A stretch of 64,000 nt of DNA, taken from positions 2,170,001 through 2,234,000 of the forward strand of contig JAUTDP010000008.1 in the NCBI GenBank assembly GCA_033439795.1, given 5' to 3'. Source of the DNA: Sordaria brevicollis. Taxonomy: Eukaryota > Ascomycota > Sordariomycetes > Sordariales > Sordariaceae. Both the position numbers and the translations under genes were made by a program. Shown piece by piece: positions 60,387 through 64,000 of this stretch (its first letter is position 1; every line of letters begins with the position of its first letter). The notes under the pieces are model-generated. The model was not told the DNA's origin. It made no database searches and worked only from the letters and a program-made list of their open reading frames with translations.

Positions 60387-61170
60387 ATGGCGGACGTTCC
60401 CATGTACGTGACGTCGGAGTACTCCTCCTCCGAGCGTCGCATCACGCCCTCATGGTCCATCGCCCAGTTGAAGACCAAGATGGAGCCCATCACGGGCATT
60501 CCCCCTTCGTCCCAGCGCATCACTCTCAAGACCTTGACGAATGAAACCATTCCGGTGGAAGCGGCGGATGAGGAGAACACGTATTTGCAGAGTTATCCTC
60601 TGGCCCCTTATGCAGAGTTCCAGGTGAGAGAGGCTCGGTTTTTTATGTGAATCGTGAGACGATCTGTGACTGACTATGCGCTAGATCATCGACCTGCGAC
60701 CTCCTTCGGCGAGGCCCAACTTCAATGCCACCGGCGTGGAGAAGTATGTCATGCCGGAGGAAGAGTACGAGAAAAAAACCGATTCAGTTCTGGCGTGGAA
60801 AAAGGCCCAAAAGCTCGGACGCTTCGACCCTAATGCCCCAAGCCACGAGCAAGCTAAGATCGCTGCGTTTGCTAGGGAAGTTGAAGAGCGCGGAATTGAG
60901 GTTGGAAAGCGATGCAGAGTTGGACAAGACGACACTAGACGAGGAGTAATCAGGTACGTGGGCGAGGTGAAGGAGATTCCAGGCAGTATCGGTGCTTGGG
61001 TTGGTGTCCACCTGGACGAGCCAGTGGGCAAGAATGATGGAAGCATTGGAGGAACCCGATTCTGGGGCGAAGAGTCTCAACTTAAACATGGCGTCTTCGT
61101 CAGGCCGGACCGAGTCGAGGTCGGCGACTTTCCCGTCGTGGACGATCTCGAAGACATGGAAGAGATTTGA
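60387..61170 (+). CDS. alf1: Tubulin-folding cofactor B (CAP-Gly protein)
   Basis: Cytosolic chaperone that binds alpha-tubulin after CCT release and, with cofactor E, helps form and take apart the tubulin dimer; yeast Alf1, fission yeast Alp11. Exons are 60387-60623 and 60685-61170. The 61-nt intron has donor GTGAGA, a CTGAC branch and acceptor TAG. The product is 240 aa, the usual size. A ubiquitin-like domain covers about residues 4-84 (MYVTSEYSSSERRI at the start). A short coiled linker includes KYVMPEEEYEKKTDSVLAWK. The CAP-Gly domain is at about 152-222, with GKNDGS at 194-199 and HGVFVRPDRVEVGDF near the end. The acidic tail ends DLEDMEEI, resembling the EEY/F-type tails recognised by CAP-Gly domains. 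Start context is TCAATATGG. Confidence 0.95.
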
Positions 61171-63195
61171 AAAAGACAGCGTTTACCTCTATGCCGACTT
61201 CGCAATTCAAAGTTTTCCCTGCTAGAAAAACGCCGTTACCGATATTCTACCAACACGACCTTATCGGATATACCGATTAGACGAAAGAGGGTGGTGAGCA
61301 CATTAGGGAAGCCGGCGTACAACTCGGTTTCTCCTGGCTTACTTATCGTCCTCTACACTGCAAGGTTGGAACAAGGATCGGTTCCATCGATGAGTGCTTC
61401 TCTATCTCAAATGCACGCCGGTTCATGCCCGCCTCTCTTAGGACGAATCGTGGTAAATCACATTGGAGCTGCATCACCCTGATAACCTGTCTCTCCATTT
61501 CCTCGATGAGACATGTCGATGCTGATTGATGATTAATGGAAGAACCCTGCCTCAGATTCCCTTTGCAATCGTGATACCCTTCCACCTCAGGTGCGTACCC
61601 GGTAGTACAAGGAGTTCTAGAAGCCGCTCACTCACCTACGATGCCGGACCAAAAACCTTTTCAGTCACTTGGTCAAAGTTCACAAACGATCTCAATGGCT
61701 GTCCCGACATTTTTTTCATCAAAACTGCGCTCCGGATCAGCCTAGGCCATATTATTTGAAGCTTTTATCGCACTGATCCACGACGCCATCACAAAGCTTC
61801 CTTCGCGTTAGGAATCATCATTCAATAACCAGAACTTTACCCCTGACAACATTGCAATTTGCAACCATGTTAATGCAAATAAATGGAAGCTTCCACGAAG
61901 CCGTGGAAGACGCCACAGGGCCAATTAACTGCAGCCATCCATCCAATTCATTGTTCTCAACCGAGTTGACTTTGGGTCCGCTCCGTTTGTTCCAAGCAGC
62001 GACCCGAAGTTTATCAGCACGTCCTCTGTTGTATTGATCGTCATGTTTTCGCGACAATCTCCGTTCAAAATATCATACGCCCGCAGACCAAGGCAGAAAC
62101 TATGCTCGCGCCTTAGCAAGAGAAGCGTTAGCCGCCGGCGTCGACAAGTGATCAAGCTGCGGCTAAATCTTTCCGGGCAAGCCGAAAACCTAATGATATG
62201 GACAGATAGAGTAAATGAAATGGAAAAACCAACTGCGTAGAACATAATGGCGATATGCTTCTGAGTTGCTGACAAAGCCTCTTTAGCCCATCCATTCCTG
62301 AGCTTTCCTGTTGAATCTGCGGTACAGAAACAGAATGTTGAAATGTCACGCGGAGTGTCATTGCCACATAATTCGAACCTATGGTAGTGTTTAACGGCGG
62401 AACAGTCGAATTTGCAAGTGGCATAAATCCATCGCGTGATCTGGGTTGCTTGATGATCAATGTGCAATACCCAGTTTAAATCTGTTGATCATGCTTAATT
62501 GCCCCTGGCTTTGGAGAAGAGCGTACCTTATGTACCATGCACATATAGTCCAAGGTAATGGGCGCCTAACTGGTGTCATAGGCTCAGGAGACCCTAAAAA
62601 AATGCCATCCACATCACGCTGGCATTGCGATCCTCCGCATGGTGTATACAACAGCGTCGTCCAATGTTTATAGCGGCCCAAGTTCACGGAGCCATCGGAG
62701 AGGTGTCTGTCTCGGCTTTTGAGCTCCACGCAATGTAATACTTCCTTCCATCGTATGGAATCCCTTTCAGCTGAACAAGTTCGGTTGCACTTGTCGTGTT
62801 CATCAACGTGGAGTTGCCGTCAGATAGACGATGTGACTGCCGGTGTTCCATGTTGCCCGCCTCTAGTTCCTTCCATAGCATGCCCTAGCAAGCATAACTG
62901 AACCCCAACCTACACGCAGTCCGACGTTGAACTCCAGCAAGACGCCTGTTTCATACAATACACAACCTATAGCATCCTACTCAGATTTATTAACCACGAA
63001 ACACGAAACCTACGAGGCCACGGACTGTCATCCCTTACACATAGACCCTCCGGCGAATTAGAGCACATCGAGTCATCAACCGCTATCGATACTCATTACC
63101 AAGAGCCAAGAAGACCAAGAGTCACTGTGCCTTGCAAACACCATGTCAATCCCCACTCTAGCTCTAACCGCCACGCAACACAACTTACATAAAAA
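61171..63195. other. Intergenic region downstream of tubulin cofactor B
   Basis: About 2 kb of GC-normal DNA. ORFs up to 180 codons (61925-62467, minus) have no recognisable domain. No gene supported. Confidence 0.45.
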
Positions 63196-63199
63196 ACAG

Positions 63200-64000
63200 C
63201 ATGCTATATCGTAGAACTTTAATATCTCCGTTATTTTTTATTTAAATTACACCCAAATTTAACAATTTTTATCGGGTTTTAAAGCTCTCGCGATCGAGAA
63301 TCATCGTAGCTATACCGTACTAATCTAACTACTAATAAAGATTAATAATATACGTTATATTAGTTGTTGGCGAATACTTTAAAAAAATCGTATAGATTAT
63401 TAATTTAAGTAAACGCTAGATTTAGCGCCTTAAATAGACGTATAATAGGATTGGCGACCTATACCCGAAGCTTCGTACTATTAAAAACGTTATTAAATTA
63501 ACTCTTTAAGCAATAGAAGTTAATATAAATAATACTATACGTATAATTAGCTATAGTAATATTTAATTCGTAATATATAGAAAATCGTAAAATTTTTAAA
63601 TAATAAATTATATTTATACTTCGATGAAATCTAGTACTAATTAGCTATTTAATACGATATATACGTATCGACCTCTATAATTTCCTATTACTTTAAGAAA
63701 GTGTAATAGACTAATAAGAGGATGGCGTATAAAGTTTCCTAATGTAACGATCTATTAAAATTAAATTAATTAAAGAAGGTTTCGAAGTTTTTAATAGAAA
63801 TATACGTCTTTTATAACGAATTTAATATTAATAAGAAGGATAATCTACGTCGTATTAATTAAGCGCCAAAAAGTATATTTATATAGACCGATAATATATT
63901 TATAAAAGGGTAACGCTTTTACTTATTATTAATTATATTTATTAATAGCTTTATCGATATATTTTATTATAGAGGAATTATTAATACCGATAATTTCGTT
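63200..64000 (+). mobile_element. RIP-mutated Tc1/mariner-like element, cut by the window end
   Basis: GC-normal DNA turns abruptly AT-rich at about 63195-63210, where a mariner-like terminus may start (after a TA, CGTAGAACTTTAATATCTCC). Plus-strand reading through stops gives KKVSKFLIEIYVFYNEFNIN, then NLRRIN-APKSIFI, then FIKG-RFYLLLIIFINSFID and YYRGIINTDNFV at 63.77-64.0 kb. This resembles the Tc1/mariner DDE region R-GWAP-G...RG-R...LPA...G...F-GS-T...F. The catalytic block continues outside the window. The family call is moderate. Confidence 0.5.

Noticed and set aside
61925..62467. 180-codon minus-strand ORF downstream of tubulin cofactor B
   Set aside because: No recognisable domain and no supporting context.
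1..64000. tRNA and 5S rRNA genes
   Set aside because: I looked for B-box-like GGTTCGAATCC sequences and the 5S internal control region and saw none I could support; a covariance-model scan would settle it.

Overview
This window comes from a filamentous ascomycete, most likely a Sordariales-type fungus (Neurospora-like). The evidence is short GT-AG introns of 52-93 nt with CTAAC/CTGAC branch sites, ascomycete housekeeping proteins, and large AT-rich blocks carrying the mark of repeat-induced point mutation (RIP). In those blocks CpA/TpG has been driven to TpA while CpG is kept, and Gln and Trp codons have become stops.

Layout. (1) 1-4556 is gene-dense: the 3' part of nucleoporin NIC96 (+) converges on an aldo-keto reductase gene (-). 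(2) 4557-12402 is a RIP-mutated Plavaka-type (CACTA-like) DNA transposon with a transposase and a second gene, both on the minus strand. (3) 12403-12508 is a remnant of host DNA. (4) 12509-42439 is a 29.9-kb block bounded by 60-bp terminal inverted repeats (59/60 identical) and an exact 8-bp target duplication, GTCTCTAT. It holds a Mutator-like (MULE) transposase, a RecQ-like helicase, a SNF2-like helicase and more unassigned coding-like sequence, all RIP-mutated. Nested in it is an 8.68-kb Ty3/gypsy chromovirus with 300-bp LTRs and a GTAAA target duplication. (5) 42448-63195 is gene-bearing again: NADP D-xylose dehydrogenase, Trm9-type tRNA methyltransferase, a Myb/SANT regulator and tubulin cofactor B, separated by long intergenic stretches. 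(6) From about 63200 to the window end is another RIP-mutated element, a Tc1/mariner relative.

The host genes do not form one pathway. The aldo-keto reductase and the xylose dehydrogenase are divergent NAD(P)H oxidoreductase genes. Without the transposons they would share an upstream region of about 2.1 kb, so the transposon block splits what may once have been a common promoter.

The most unusual content is in the 30-kb block. It combines MULE-type ends and transposase with two different helicase-like genes. It also has a family of G-tract palindromes (core AAAATTAATAGGGGGG and its complement) found only between about 16.2 and 29.7 kb, at least some of which appear to sit in introns of the helicase genes. 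All frames, domains and boundaries inside RIP-mutated DNA were read by eye through stop codons and are approximate.
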